From assembly GCA_033002965.1 (NCBI GenBank), contig JAURVB010014455.1, positions 1 to 64,000 on the forward strand: a DNA stretch of 64,000 bases, in the 5' to 3' direction. The notes below the pieces were generated by a model. That model saw only the letters and a program-made list of their open reading frames with translations, had not been told where the DNA came from and made no database searches. Origin of the DNA: Piper betle. Its lineage: Eukaryota; Streptophyta; Magnoliopsida; Piperales; Piperaceae. The number at the start of each line of letters is the position of its first letter. Position 1 is the stretch's first letter. Positions 47,201 to 59,600 of this stretch are shown here, piece after piece. The position numbers were made by a program, and so were the translations under genes.

Positions 47201-47749
47201 TGGCCGACCCAGTCTTAGTGTGCAATATCTTGTCCCTTTTCTTCCTTATCCTTTCCTCCACCTACAACATCAATAAAATGACTCGTCTAATCAAAACCAC
47301 AAGAAAATACCAGAAACGTTGAACTAAGAAATAACTTGAGAAACTACAACAAACTCCTAACAAAAAAAGATAAAAATAAAGATACATTTAACATTTACCT
47401 TAGCCTTTGCTGCCTGAGGGTTCTCAAAGCAGCTACCAAGAATGTCAGCAAACTCGGGGTCTTTATCATAGTCTTTCTCGTCTTCCCTCCCTCTGGTTCT
47501 GAAGCTGCGGCGCTGCAGCTCCTCATTGTCTTCGTCATCATCTCCTCGCTCATACTCATGCCACTCATTGTCGAGTTCCAAGTCTGCTTTATGGCCTCGT
47601 TTGGCCTCTACTTTGAGAAGGGGGGAAGGAGTTGCTGGTCGAGCCAAGAGCCGAGATGATACGAATGAGACACATGGCTTCTGAAGAGAGGTGAAGGCCG
47701 TGGTTGTCGAAGGTCCAAGCATTGGCCAAGCAAGCATCTCCATTGCCAT
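44203..47749 (-). CDS. DUF3531-type plastid protein, seven exons, intact
   Basis: Minus-strand exons: 47749-47399, 47261-47176, 46561-46483, 46403-46344, 45779-45658, 45423-45352, 44305-44203. They sum to 873 bases (290 aa) with every GT-AG junction in phase and no internal stop. Residues 1-60 are rich in Ser, Thr, Ala and Leu with few acids, as in a chloroplast transit peptide. An acidic stretch follows (EYERGDDDEDNEE). The conserved core includes RIRKKRDKILHTKTGSATPV, KFEFSNSYIWFEFFNTPLEK, TIRSWHIIGRLGGCNS, GDFEVQDNLARIW, VDIGTSEPLLLDVLINAL and IVFGGSEFENWKE. I recall these as the plant DUF3531 family; the biochemical role is unknown. ATG at 47,749 is the first in the coding exon; a leader exon upstream is possible. 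Confidence 0.9.
46691..47015 (+). mobile_element. TRIM retroelement in intron 2 of the DUF3531-type gene
   Basis: Two direct repeats, 46,691-46,771 and 46,936-47,015, share the order GTTxAAGTAAATATT, GAxATTTTG, CAAGTGGTCA and TCTAAATTTA. Immediately after the first repeat is TGGTATCAAAACC, a primer-binding site resembling the complement of initiator tRNA-Met (TGGTATCAGAGCC). Before the second repeat is a short purine tract (TGAGGATGAG). Flanks GGTCA and GATCA form an imperfect 5-bp target-site duplication. At 325 bp with ~80-bp LTRs and no coding capacity, it fits a terminal-repeat retrotransposon in miniature, antisense to its host gene. Confidence 0.8.
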
Positions 47750-49831
47750 CTCCTTGGTCAAGAAATTAGAAACCAAGCTCAACTTTGTAAACAATCAGAC
47801 TCAATGCCCTGATTTGAGGTAGAACAGGCAAGTTTAAGCTTGTGCCTGTTCAAGTATTGGTAATTAGATACATTCTTGTAAGAGGTTTCTTTTGACTAAT
47901 GTAGATCCTCCACTTAAAAAGAGACTTAATTATTCATCAGGATCATAATATAGCTATTTTTTTAAAAAGCAACAAATATATACTAATTTATGTTTATACT
48001 TGAATTTTATATCTTTTTTTAAATACTAAAATTGAAAATGTGCATGACCGAAACAATAGTTTTAAATAAAAATTGAAGATTTTTAATACATTAGCTGCAT
48101 TTTGTCTATATGACATAATAATATAAAAAATACGATTTTACTTGGATTATATAGAGATGAGAATTGAATAATAAAAATTGGCTCGAATATAGTTTGCAAT
48201 ACCTTACAGGCCACCATTTCAAGTGGCATTTGGTATGCGTGGCTTAAGCGCGTCCAACTTGATTGAACCATATTTGAGACGTTACACTGGATTTAATACT
48301 TAATTATATTTTTCCTACCTCAAGTAATATTTTTGTACCTATATAGAAGCAAAATTAACAATAGTAACTATTGTTAATTTTGCAGGAGCCCCCTACTTTA
48401 GACGAGCAGGAAAGCATAACTAAAAACTCTAGTTCCTCGTTAAAGCAACAATGTCATATAAGACATGCAAACAACACTTACAGGCTACAAGACAAATTAC
48501 CCATGCAAAACCACATTCCTACAAGGCAAATTTTACATGCAAAACTACACCTATAAAATCAAAATCAAACTTAGTAGATAAAATTTGACATAAAACAACT
48601 ACTAGATCTGTAGTTAATTTACTAAGTTATAAACTACGGACAAAAAAACACCACCACTAGATCTGTAGCTAATTCTACATGAGCGCCATGTTGCTCTTTT
48701 TAATATTTTTGTTCATCTCCTTCCACCATCAAATGGTGGACAAGAAGATGAACTGCGGCTTTTCATGGATCATGCCTGCTTCCTCAAAAAGCAAAATGAC
48801 TGTATATTATGATATATATTATCAGAGTATAGTTGCAATCAAGCTGTATATAAATCAGCTCTTTGAGCTAGCAAAATTTACAAGTGAAATGGCTGCATGG
48901 ATCAAATGAGAAAGAAAAGATTACACAAGGGAAAGTTAATGTGGGTGTACTGCCATGCCTCGATCAAAGAAAAGCGTATCAATATCAATAATATGCAGAC
49001 TACAGAGCTTTAGGCCTCCTACTGATTCGCTTTTATGGATTTAATTCTGTACATAGCTCATCTGCAAAGCTCAATGTCATTTCGCAAAGCTCTACTCATT
49101 TCGCATCATCACCCTCCTTTGCTGTCAAACATACGATATCTCACAAAAGTCTCCGTGAACCATGTCATCAAGCAAGCAGATAAATTGTGCAAACTTTCCT
49201 TTTTTCGCTATATTTTCAACAGTCTACTATACTCTTTAGTCTATGCTTATTCAATCAAATATCAAATGCTAGGGATGTGAAATTTATGGCGCAAGATAAA
49301 GATTGCTAACAACATTCAAGTGGTGCAAGGTTATATGGTATCTCGTCTTCTTCCTTCCAGATACATACTATGACAGTCTTTCAAGTTCCAATGGCGCCGG
49401 CGCCAGATGATCAATGGAGACCAGTGGCAATAACACACGATGCCCGCAGCAGACAATCGGTGGTGGCCGGAGCCGACAACAAGCTGGAGTGGAAGCGGAC
49501 GAAGGAGGCAGGGGAAAACGTATTAGGGATTTGGGAGAGAAAGCGGTATATTTGACCATCAAACCGTCGCCCATTAATACAAGGTCAATATTATTTAATT
49601 AAAGAAGAAACTACAGATGTAGCCGACTTAAATTATTTTTACATTTTTTAATATTTTATAAAACTATTTTTATTATGAAAACAAAAGTAGTTTTTAATAT
49701 TTTATGAAACTTATTTAATTTAAAATATTTTAAAAATTAGTATAATTGATTAAGGCAAGATGTAGCTCACTTAAATACAGATAAAATTAATTTAATTTAT
49801 AATAATTTATTAAATAAATTATAATAATTTA

Positions 49832-49832
<1 letters not shown>
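47750..49832. other. Upstream region of the DUF3531-type gene, possible non-coding transcript
   Basis: No protein gene supported. 49,370-49,560 is GC-richer and on the minus strand resembles a plant leader (CTCTCCCAAATCCCTAATACG). It could be a far 5' exon or the start of a non-coding RNA running towards 48.4 kb. A perfect hairpin is present at 48,349-48,383. The repeated phrase ACTAGATCTGTAGxTAATT occurs near 48,601 and 48,656. Confidence 0.35.
48349..48383. repeat. Perfect 16-bp hairpin, 3-base loop
   Basis: GCAAAATTAACAATAG, loop TAA, CTATTGTTAATTTTGC. Confidence 0.9.

Positions 49833-49866
<34 letters not shown>
49833..49866. repeat. (ATT)n microsatellite
   Basis: About eleven uninterrupted ATT units in an AT-rich context, about 70 bases before the solo LTR. 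Confidence 0.85.
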
Positions 49867-49869
<3 letters not shown>

Positions 49870-49936
49870 TTTGATCGACTAATTTCTTGTTTATCAATGG
49901 AGTACCGAGAAGAGTAAATTAGAGCGCCTAATTAGC

Positions 49937-51069
49937 TGTTCGAATAATTTTAATATCATACAATTATATACGGTTAATTCGAATAATTTTAATATCATGC
50001 AAGTATATATAGTCGAAACAAATAATATAATGATAAATTCGAGTATCATTCCCACAGAGAGAAGAATTTATTTAAATTAATTAAAGAAAACCAAATTAAG
50101 AGCAAAAAAATAATTGACTTAATTAAATCTAAACAATAACTTTAAATAAAAAGAAGTTAAAATAATAAAACTCGTCGTAAGAGTCGAATTTCCCTTAATA
50201 TGAATTTAATCTTCTCATATCTTACTCTTATCTTTTATTCCTTCAGATTGTCGATATAAGATAATTATATGTCCCGATTTCTACCTCCCAGTGATAATTA
50301 ATTAATCAACAAAACGCATTAAGATTTGCCTTACAATCGTATACGATGTCGTGTCGTGTATCTTCCGACCATAACGACAAACAAGTAATGTATCTCCCAA
50401 CCATAACGACAAACAAGTCAAAAGACTCGTCGTATGATGAATTATCAATGACTAATCTAATTAATTTCTCCCGAAATCTAATTAAATTTCATGATCTAAA
50501 AAATAAGCGATCAATCTATTTTTAGCATTTAAAACATGAGAATTTAAACAATCTGATTGAATAAAAGACTAAGAGGTTAAAATGAATTTAATTAAATCAT
50601 GTTAAGTTCCATTTTTTCTAGAACGAAATAAAATATTACTCCATAATAAAAATAGAAAATAATATAAAGAAAAACTACTTTATATTTTGAAAAGAAAAAA
50701 TTCAAAAACTAAAACTATTTCTTTCACTACACTCCAAAGCCAAGAGATGAAATGTGATATCTGGGTGTTGCACAAATCGACGTAGTCTAATTATTTATGA
50801 TATCCTTTTAAGTTTCCAATTCCTCGACTCCATTGAACACCGTAAATTGTAACTATTAGGTGGGGCCAAGTGTCATGGCCATTCAATTACAAAACTTAAT
50901 TTATTTATTTTTTTCTACATTGAAACACTAAAATTAAGCATATCTAATAAAATATTAATTAACTAAAAAAATAAAGTAAAATATCATTTAATTAATAATA
51001 TTTATACCCAAAAAATACAAAATTACATTAAATACATGAATAAATATTATATACTTTAAAAATTTAACA
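49937..51069 (-). mobile_element. Solo LTR, Athila/Tat-like family
   Basis: The segment runs from TGTTCGAATAATTTT to AAATTTAACA and matches the reverse complement of the LTR at 62,692-63,847 throughout. Flanking five bases are TTAGC and TTGGC, an imperfect target-site duplication. No internal region adjoins it. A ~40-bp duplication near the terminus (CGAATAATTTTAATATCAT repeated at 49,941 and 49,980) and a ~34-bp duplication at 50,360-50,420 distinguish this copy. Confidence 0.85.
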
Positions 51070-51804
51070 TTGGCCCACCTAACCTTTTTAGTTATATAAT
51101 TAAATAAATATTCAACTGCTCTCCGCACCCTTTCCTGCTCCCCTTCTTTGCTCCTTGTTTGATTTTCCGCCTCCTTCCAAAACGATTGGGAAGTTTTGCG
51201 GCCAATTCGCCCATCTTGAATTGCATTTGGTGGTGGTGGTGGTTGTCGTCGAGGATATTGAATTGCATTTTGTGGGTGTTGTTGTTCTCAAGGATATGGA
51301 AATTGCATGCCATTCCTTGATTTGGTGATCATTTTGTTTGCAGAATGTTATCTTTTGTCTATTGGATTTGTATTTAGTATCTTTTTCGTAGAAATTGTTT
51401 GAATTGAAAATTTTAGTTAAGAATTGTGTAATGTTCTGTTGACTCTTGTGGAGCCATGAGTACACCTCCACTTCCTATGCCTCGTCAGCGATGGGTCTTA
51501 TGGGGAGCTGTGGTAACAGATAGGAAAGAGGGAAGAAGAGGGTGCTCGAAGAGAACGGGAGGTGGGCGAACTCTCTATTATGGGCGAGCTAACTCTATGG
51601 GAGTAGAATAAACTTGGTCAACAAGCCAAATAAACATTGTATCTTTATTTTTCAATGTCCCATACAATTTTCCAATGACTATTTATACTATTCTTAATCC
51701 TTATCTCAATCCTTATCTCAATCCTTATAGTCATTGTGATAACACTTAATACTTATTCTGGCTCAGTTTAGCTCATTGTTATTGAGTCAATGCTAACTCA
51801 GAAC
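51070..51804 (+). other. Unassigned region with a 51-codon frame
   Basis: 51,110-51,450 resembles a plant leader (CT-rich start, then GGTGGTGGTGG). A frame at 51,456-51,611 reads MSTPPLPMPRQRWVLWGAVV then a basic stretch and ends VE. I cannot assign it; it may be a first exon or chance. Confidence 0.25.
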
Positions 51805-52852
51805 TGTTGGGAAATATATACTCCAGCGAAAACAAGCCAATAAATATTTCCCCTACTCGATGAAATGAATAGGAGACACCCAAGATAAAAATAGATGGAA
51901 ACTTTTCTCCGAATTTAAGAAAAGAAAACCAACTACTTGATCAACTTTGATTAAAAAATCTTTTACAATCAAGTATCGAAATAAAATTTGAGAAAACTCT
52001 TCTAACCTAAATCAGATCAATAACAAGATCTGAAAGATACAATTCTTGAGAAATTGAGAAAACATCATACACCTCAAATGAAAAAATGGATCAATCTCAC
52101 ACCCTGGATTACGACACCACTTCAGCTTGAGATGATGAAAAATTTCTCCAAACTCTCCCCTTGTGAGTGAAACCACTCCCCGTTATATATGGAAAAACTC
52201 CACCCAATACATGTAGAAAATTCTACCAAAGTGTGAAAAACTTCACCCCAATAAAAGTAGAAACTCTACCCAAATATGGAAAACTCCACCCAAAAGAGTA
52301 ACACTACTCCCAATTACAATCCACAGACAAAGGTAGAGAAAGAAAAGAAATTAACCACTGTTGATCTTGTCAAAGAACCCGAAGTCATATCTTCACCTCA
52401 CAACAAACAATTTCACTTTCTTCTCCCACATGCACTACCAATAGTGACCCTGTATAGATCAATAATCCCTCAAGTCTCCCTAAAGGAGAACACTCCATGG
52501 AACTTCCCAAAGGGAAAGCACACAGAACACATACTTCTAATCACATATTTATAGACTAGAGATATGAATACCACTTGGAAATGAAGAGCCAACTCCAAAC
52601 ACTACTTCTTGAGCATTGGAATCCTCACTAATGAGTCTCTTCACATATATCACAAATTCTCATCGAATTCATCGTACCTCTTAGTTTATCTTCATGTCTT
52701 CACGATGTCAATGTGACTGAACGCTTTCTCATGAGAGGGAATATCTCAACAAGAACTAATGAACTCAGCAAAATATATCGTAACATGGTTCATATTTTGT
52801 GATAGGAGGTGTGTGTGTGTGTGTAAATACGGTTTACTATTGAAAATCTTAA
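51805..52852. other. Possible LTR or other transposon fragment
   Basis: It opens with TGTTGGGAAATATATAC, which resembles some plant LTR starts. At 52,190-52,300 an imperfect ~44-bp repeat gives alternating GAAAAACTCCACCC and GTAGAAACTCTACC phrases. A (GT)n run is at 52,808-52,824. No second LTR or coding domain was found, so the assignment is weak. Confidence 0.3.
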
Positions 52853-53043
52853 TTGGTGAAAAGTGCTGATTAACATATGCAAGAACGCAGAATTCTCAAT
52901 ATCAAAACAAGGCTGTTTATATTGGCTGCGCTTATGTACATTTCCACCGTTTCCAATATTTTTTGGTGAAACATGCTGATAAATGGATGCAAGAACACAG
53001 AATTCTCAATATGTAAAAAGGCTGTTTATATTGGCTCTGTTTC
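52853..53043 (+). repeat. Direct duplication with 110-bp offset
   Basis: TTGGTGAAAxxTGCTGATxA, ATGCAAGAACxCAGAATTCT and GGCTGTTTATATTGGCT occur at 52,853-52,935 and again at 52,963-53,043. The second copy ends where the chromovirus LTR homology begins. Confidence 0.75.
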
Positions 53044-56000
53044 TAATGGCAAGGATGGGGATGTTTGGCTCTAATATTGTCCTACATGCATGCCATGATA
53101 TACAAACAAGTAAACAAACAAACCAAACAAACAAAAAGTTTAAAAGAAATATCTATTTTGAAAACAAAACGGACAGAGTGCCCCCTAAAAGTGCAATAGA
53201 GGTCACCCTGTCAACAATAAGCAATATATATTTATAGCAATAAAAATTGAAAACATCATCTAAACACAAACATGATTTTCATGTTCTAGTTATCTTTGCT
53301 TCGTAGCTCACCCTCTTCATTTTCACTTTACACTTGCATTCACATTCAAAATATCTTTAGAAGTTTACAAAATATCATTCAAATTCATTATCCACACAAT
53401 TCAATACATCACCAATTATAGTCGGCAGGTACATGTGTGCGCAATTTCGTTGCTGCTTCTTCGCAGTCTCGATCGTGCTCATACCTTGGGTTTCTCATCT
53501 GCATATATAAATAAAAGACATCAGTAATGAACATTACTGGTCAAGAAATAACTAGTAACAAACTGATACATAAGAGCTAACCCTCCGGTTGAATAAAAAC
53601 CTCATACACTTCCTCAAGAACTCTTATAAGGGCAATAATGAGAGTCGTCGACCTCAAGAGGTAGTGTCCCTTTTCCATATCATTCTCTTTCCTTGGCCAT
53701 TTAAACTATCCCTTTGCGTGGGAAAATTATTCTCTTTCCTCTCAGTCCTCTACATCCTCTATATTACTTTTAGCCCTGAGTATAGAGGCCGAGTACTCTT
53801 AGGCATGTGCCTTTAATACCCTTTTACTCCATAAGTCTAGACATGCACTACATAGTAGTACTTGTAAACCTCGACACTTCTCCAGGTTTGAGGAACTCAA
53901 AGGAGGAGTTATCAGGATCCCTCGGGAATAGAGTGGATACTCAGCAGTTCCAGAGCCCGATTTGACAAACACACGCCCTATCTCAAGACGTGGCCGTCAT
54001 TTTCCCTTGTCACACATCTCACTAAAAATGCAAAAACTACATTTACATAGGCCTAGGTAGGGATTCAGTATAATACGTCTGAAGGCATCGTGAGCTAGAT
54101 CTGAGTTTCAAAAACAAACTTGAGGGATCTCATCCTCAAGGGTTATTAATCCAAAAATACGATCAGCTAAATGGCCCATGTAGAATGGAATATGATAAAT
54201 CCACCACTCAACATGTCCTCTTTCCTATTAAAAACAAAACACTATAGAATAAGATAATAAATCGAGAGCAAGTCCTAAACGGACTTGGTAGAAACTCCAA
54301 GCGTGTCCTCGTGCCTAGGCGGCAAGCTCCTACTCCGTACCTACTCATCAAATCTAGAAGCTAATGCCCACTAACTGAATGATGCATCAAACATCCTATA
54401 GCATACACACACCATATCATACAATAATCACACGTAAGTTTTCCTACACTATGTTGCATTAGATTTTGATAATTACTTAGTTTACCTAAGTAATTCCTTA
54501 GCATCCGTTTTAATACAATTCAATCAATCAAAATTCATATTTTTATTTACAATAAAAATATCTAACATGAAAATTCATCAATCCTAGCAAGTTGTGCTTA
54601 CAATCATTGATTTTAAATAATTAAATCAAAGGAAATTATACCAGCATCATCGGTAATCGGCGATGGCTAGGGTTTCGTTGTGTGTCTCAAAGCTCGAATT
54701 TGGCGCTCCATGGCTTCCAAAGTTCAATCGGGTTCGACTAGATGAGCTTGGCAGAAGATCCGTCGAAATCCAACGAACCTTGCTTTCTGGCAGTTTCTAG
54801 TGGTTTTCCAGCGATCTTCTGACGGTTTTCCGGCGATTGTTGCTGACAGTGGCTACCGGCGGGATGGTGGTGTTATGGGGTATCATTGGCAACGGCTCGG
54901 TGAGCCCAACACGTCTATGACGTCAAAGTGGTAGTGGAGGCAGTGGCTCCCTTGCGTTGTGGAGGTTGGGTGGCTGTCGGGGCTGCTCAAAGCGGCATGA
55001 CAATGGTAGGATGGGGCTCGGCGGCATCAATCAGCAGTGGGGTGGCACCGGCAGAGGCATCTCCAACAAATAGAGGGGAATGAACTGAGGGTTTGGGGGA
55101 AGAAGAGAAGTGTCGGGGGAAGAAATGGTTCGGTGGCAATATCGTAAATAAAACTTCACTCATTTTGACTCGAGTCAAAAATAAAAACTTACTCGTAATA
55201 AACCCTAAAAAATTCCAAAAAAGGGAAAAATCCCATAAAATATAATCCACACCATAGCATTACAATGACATGTTCTATAGCTAATAGCCCACTCAAACTG
55301 CCCTATAACACGTCCTAATACATTACTTGGCCAGAAATATTTCTACAATCAAATACATTAAAAAAAAATTGCATACTTTCATATAGACTCATAACTCATT
55401 TCTCACCATCTTTTCAATGTTATCATCATATACTCAAGTACACTTGACCCTCATTGATCATAACTCACGGCTGGCCTAGACTCAGCATGCGGTTCATGAA
55501 GCTGACTCGACTCAAATCGACGGTTGAACTGACTCATTCACTAATGTAAAACTCTGACTCGAGTCATGAGTTTTAAACTTATTCACGGGTTTTCTGGCAA
55601 TCTTTTGGTGAATTTTCGGCGGCAACTACTAGTGGGATGGTGGTGTTGTGGGCTACCATTGACACTGGCTGGGCGAGCCCGACATGTCTATGATGTTGAC
55701 GTAGTCGATAGAGGCAACAACTCGCCGAAAAAATGTAAAATAGGGGTGGTCAGTGGTAGGGTGACAAGATGGGGCCGGGATGGGCGGCGCTGGGCGGTCT
55801 GCTCCGATTGGGAAAGGTCATGGGAGGGTCGGCGACATTGAAGCGGCAACTGGATGGTGGCAGTGACAACGTCGAGGCGGCAACTGGATGGCGGCGGTGA
55901 CGGTCGCCCTTAGTAGGATGGGTGGTGGTTGTACAGTGCTAGGGTGCAGGTCCCTTGAGTCGTGGAGGCTGGGCGGCTGCCAAGGGACGCTTGGGGCAGC

Positions 56001-56577
56001 ACGACAATGACATAATGGGGGGTTCGGCGGCGAAATGGCATCGGTGGCGGCATCGCCGACTAACAGAGGCGGCGGCATCGAGGGTTTGGGCGAAGAAGAG
56101 AAGTGTCGGGGGGAAGAAATGGTTCGGTGGTGATATCGTAAATAAAACTTGACTCGATTTCAACTCGAGTAAAAAATAATAACTAACTTATAATTTATCT
56201 TAAAAGAAATCCAGAAAAATAGGGGAAAATCCCATAAAATATAATACACTCTGTAGCATTACAATGACATGTTCTATAACTAATAACCCACCCAAACTGC
56301 CCTTTAACACGTCCTAATGCATTATTTGGCTTAAAATATTTTTACGATCAAATAAATAAAAAAATATACTACATACTTTTATATACACTAATAACTCATT
56401 TCTCATCATCTTTCCAATGTTATCATCCTATACTCAAGTACGCTTGACCCCCATCGCTCATAACTCATGACTGGCCTCGACTTAGCATGTGGTTTATGAA
56501 ACTGACTTGACTCGAATTGACGGTTGAACTAACTGGTTCACTAATATAAAACTCTAACTCGAGTCACGGGTTTTACA
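53044..56577 (-). mobile_element. Rearranged 3' LTR of the chromovirus
   Basis: It matches the solo LTR at 4,453-6,876 from about its position 4,583 onward, so the distal ~130 bases (beyond 53,044) are missing or replaced by the 110-bp duplication. It ends ...GGGTTTTACA at 56,577, immediately beside a polypurine tract (AAGGAGGGAAGGT on the minus strand), which fixes this side as the start of a 3' LTR. It is about 1.1 kb longer than the solo LTR because its proximal ~1 kb is duplicated. Confidence 0.75.
55578..56577 (-). repeat. Tandem duplication of the proximal LTR portion
   Basis: The segment 54,780-55,577 is repeated as 55,578-56,577. GGGATGGTGGTGTT, GAGCCC(A/G)ACA, GAAATGGTTCGGTGG, CATTACAATGACATGTTCTA and AAACTGCCCT occur in both in order. 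The first unit ends in the same CTCGAGTCATGAGTTTTA-type terminus as the LTR itself. The second unit carries about 200 extra bases of GGCGG-rich sequence. Confidence 0.8.
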
Positions 56578-56600
56578 ACCTTCCCTCCTTAGAAAAATTT
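56578..56600 (-). promoter_or_regulatory. Polypurine tract of the chromovirus
   Basis: The minus strand reads TTCTAAGGAGGGAAGGT directly before the LTR start TGTAAAACCC, the usual plus-strand primer position. Confidence 0.7.
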
Positions 56601-59600
56601 TGTCCTTGAAATTTTAACCAAGGAAGTGTCAAACTCATCCATAATCTGAAAAAGTAATCGCTAGTAAGGTACCTGGTTGTGAAGCTGGTTGCTCGAATAT
56701 CTCCGGGTATTGCTTCATCTCATCTTCACGTTCCCATGTTGATTCTTTGACTCCTCTTCGAGTCCATGGTACTTGTACTTGGGGAACTTCTTTTCTCTGG
56801 AGAATCTTCACTCTGCAATCCACAATCCGAACTGCATCTTCTTGATACGTCAAGTCTGGTTGTAGCTCTATCTTTTTGAAGCTTACAACATGAGAGTTAT
56901 CTAGCTGGTATTTGTTCAACATTGACACATGGAAGACATTATGCACAGTTGATAGGTGAGGCGGCAATGCCAGTCTGTAAGCCATTGGTCCAATGCGCTC
57001 GATCACATCAAACGGTCCAATGTACCGTGGACTGAGTTTCCCTTGCATCCCAAATTTTGTGTTTCCCTTAGTCGAAGGGACCTTTAGGGGAACATGATCT
57101 CCTAACTTGAAATGAACCTCATGTCTCAGCCGATCAACATAACTTTTCTGCCTATTCTGAGTTGCCTTCATCCTCTCCCAGATCTGCATTACCAGTTCCT
57201 GTGTCGATTGGATCATCTTTGGCCCAACTACTACTGGCTTGCTACCATGTACCCAATACCCCAGAGTTCAACATGGTCTGTCGTATAGTGCCTCGAATGG
57301 TGCCATTTCTATCATGGCCTGATAGCTGTTGTTGTAGGAGAACACCACTAGAGGTAAGTGCTCTTCCTAACTTCCTCCGAAATCCAAAATGCATGCTCGG
57401 AGCAAATCTTCTAGGATCCGTATCGTTCTTTCAATCTACCTATTTGTATGAGGGTAAAAGGTTGTACTAAATCTCGATTCAGTGCCCATAGCAACCTGAA
57501 AAGCTTTCCAAAAATGAGTCGTGAACCTCAGGTCCCTGTCTGATATAATCTCCCGTGGCACTCCATGTAGCCTGACTATCTAGTCTTGGTACAGCATGGC
57601 CAAAGTAGTAAGAGGGTAATCTATCTTGATTGGTATGAAGTGTGCACTCTTTGTAAGTTGATCTACTATGATCCATACCATGTCCTTTTGTAGGTGGATC
57701 CTAGGCTAATCGATTACAAAGTTGTACACTATTCTCTCCCACTTCCACTCTGGAATTTCCAATCGCTATAGCATTCCACCTGGGCGTACTTGCTCGACTT
57801 TCACTTGTTGGCACAGCAAACATCTGGCAATTGCATTATATACATCTCTCTTCATTCCTAGCCACCAATATGTTTGTTGGACATCATGGTACATCTTCAC
57901 TCTACCTGGATGCACAGAGCATCTCGACGTATGAGCTTCATGAAGAATCATACTTTGAAGTTCGGGACACTCTGAAACATTTGGCACAAAGAGCCGACCT
58001 CTCAGTCTGACTAACCCATCCGCATCTTTTGCCAATTACTGATGTGTTCCTTGTTCCAACTACTGCTTCAACTGTGGATCTGCTTCCTGTGCAATCCTGA
58101 TCTACTCAAGTACACTCGACTGAATGGTTAGTCGTGCCATCATTCCAACCAACTATCTCTGGCCTATAGTATAATGAGTCATTGACACTGCTACCAATCC
58201 TAAGGAGTACGAAACTCCTTGCTTCTTGCTCAACGCATTTGCTACCACATTCACTTTGCCCTCGTGGTACACTATGTCAATCTCATAATCTGCTCACATC
58301 TCTAACCATCTTCTCTGTTTGCTGTTCAAATCCTTATGCCTGAAGATATATCTTAGATGATTTGTCAAAAGTCTGAAAGATGTTCCATACAAGTAGTGCC
58401 TCCATATTCTGAGTACGAATATAACTCCTGCAAGCTCCAGGTCGTGTGTAGGATAGTTACACTCATTCACCTTCAGCTGGAGAGATGCATAAGCTATAAC
58501 CTTATCCTTCTATATAAAAAAACCTAGTCCAATTCGGGAGGCATCTATGTAAACTACAAAATCCTCGTGTCCCTCGGGCAATGTGAGGATAAGCACCGAA
58601 GTCAATCTCTCCTTTAGCATTCTAAAACTCTACTCACATCCCTCCGTCTATTTGAACCGTTCCTTCTTCTTAGTCAGCCATGTAAGAGGGGTTACTATAG
58701 AAGAGAAACCATGAATGAATTGTCTGTAGTACCCAGCTAGGCCTAGGAAACTCTGAACCTCCATAAGTGTCTTCGACTGTTCCCACTGTACTACTGCTTC
58801 TATCTTGGTTGGGTCTACTGAGATGCTTGATGTTGAGATGATATGGCCAAGAAAGTTCACCTCTGACAGGCAAAAACTACACTTCAAAAACTTCCCGTAC
58901 AAATTATGCTCTCTCAGCGTCTGCAACACTATCTTCAAATGTTGCTCATACTCTTCCCTCGACGAAGAGTATACCAGTATGTTGTCTATAAAGACGATCA
59001 AAAGCCGGTCCAAACATGGATTGAACACTCTGTTCATCAAGTCGATAAATGCTACTGGAGCATTAGTCAATCCAAAAGGCATGACCAAAAACTTGTAGTG
59101 TCCATATTTGGTCTTGAATACAATCTTCGGAATGTCTTCTGGTCTATTCTTCAATTGGTAGTATCCTGACCTCAAATCAATCTTCTAGAAGATGACTGTT
59201 GAGCTCAACCGAACAAATAGGTCATTAATGCGAGGAAGAGGGTATCTATTCTTAATAGTCGCATGGTTTAGCATCTTGTAATCGATGCATAAACACATGC
59301 TTCCATCCTTCTTCTTCACAAATAACACTGGTGCACCTCATGGGGAAACACTTGGTCAATGAATCCTTGATCCAATAGTGTTTGTAACTTTTTCTTGAGT
59401 TCCTTGAGCTCAAGAGGTGCCATCCTGCATGGAGCTCTAGAAATTAGTGTTGTTCCAGGCATCAGTTCGATGGCAAGGTCTACCTCTCTGTTTGGCGGCA
59501 ATCCAGTAATCTCTTCTAGGAATACGTCAATGAATGCTCTAACCACTGGATCTCCTCAATGCTCAGCTTGTCCCTTGAACCACTCTACTCAGCCAACACT

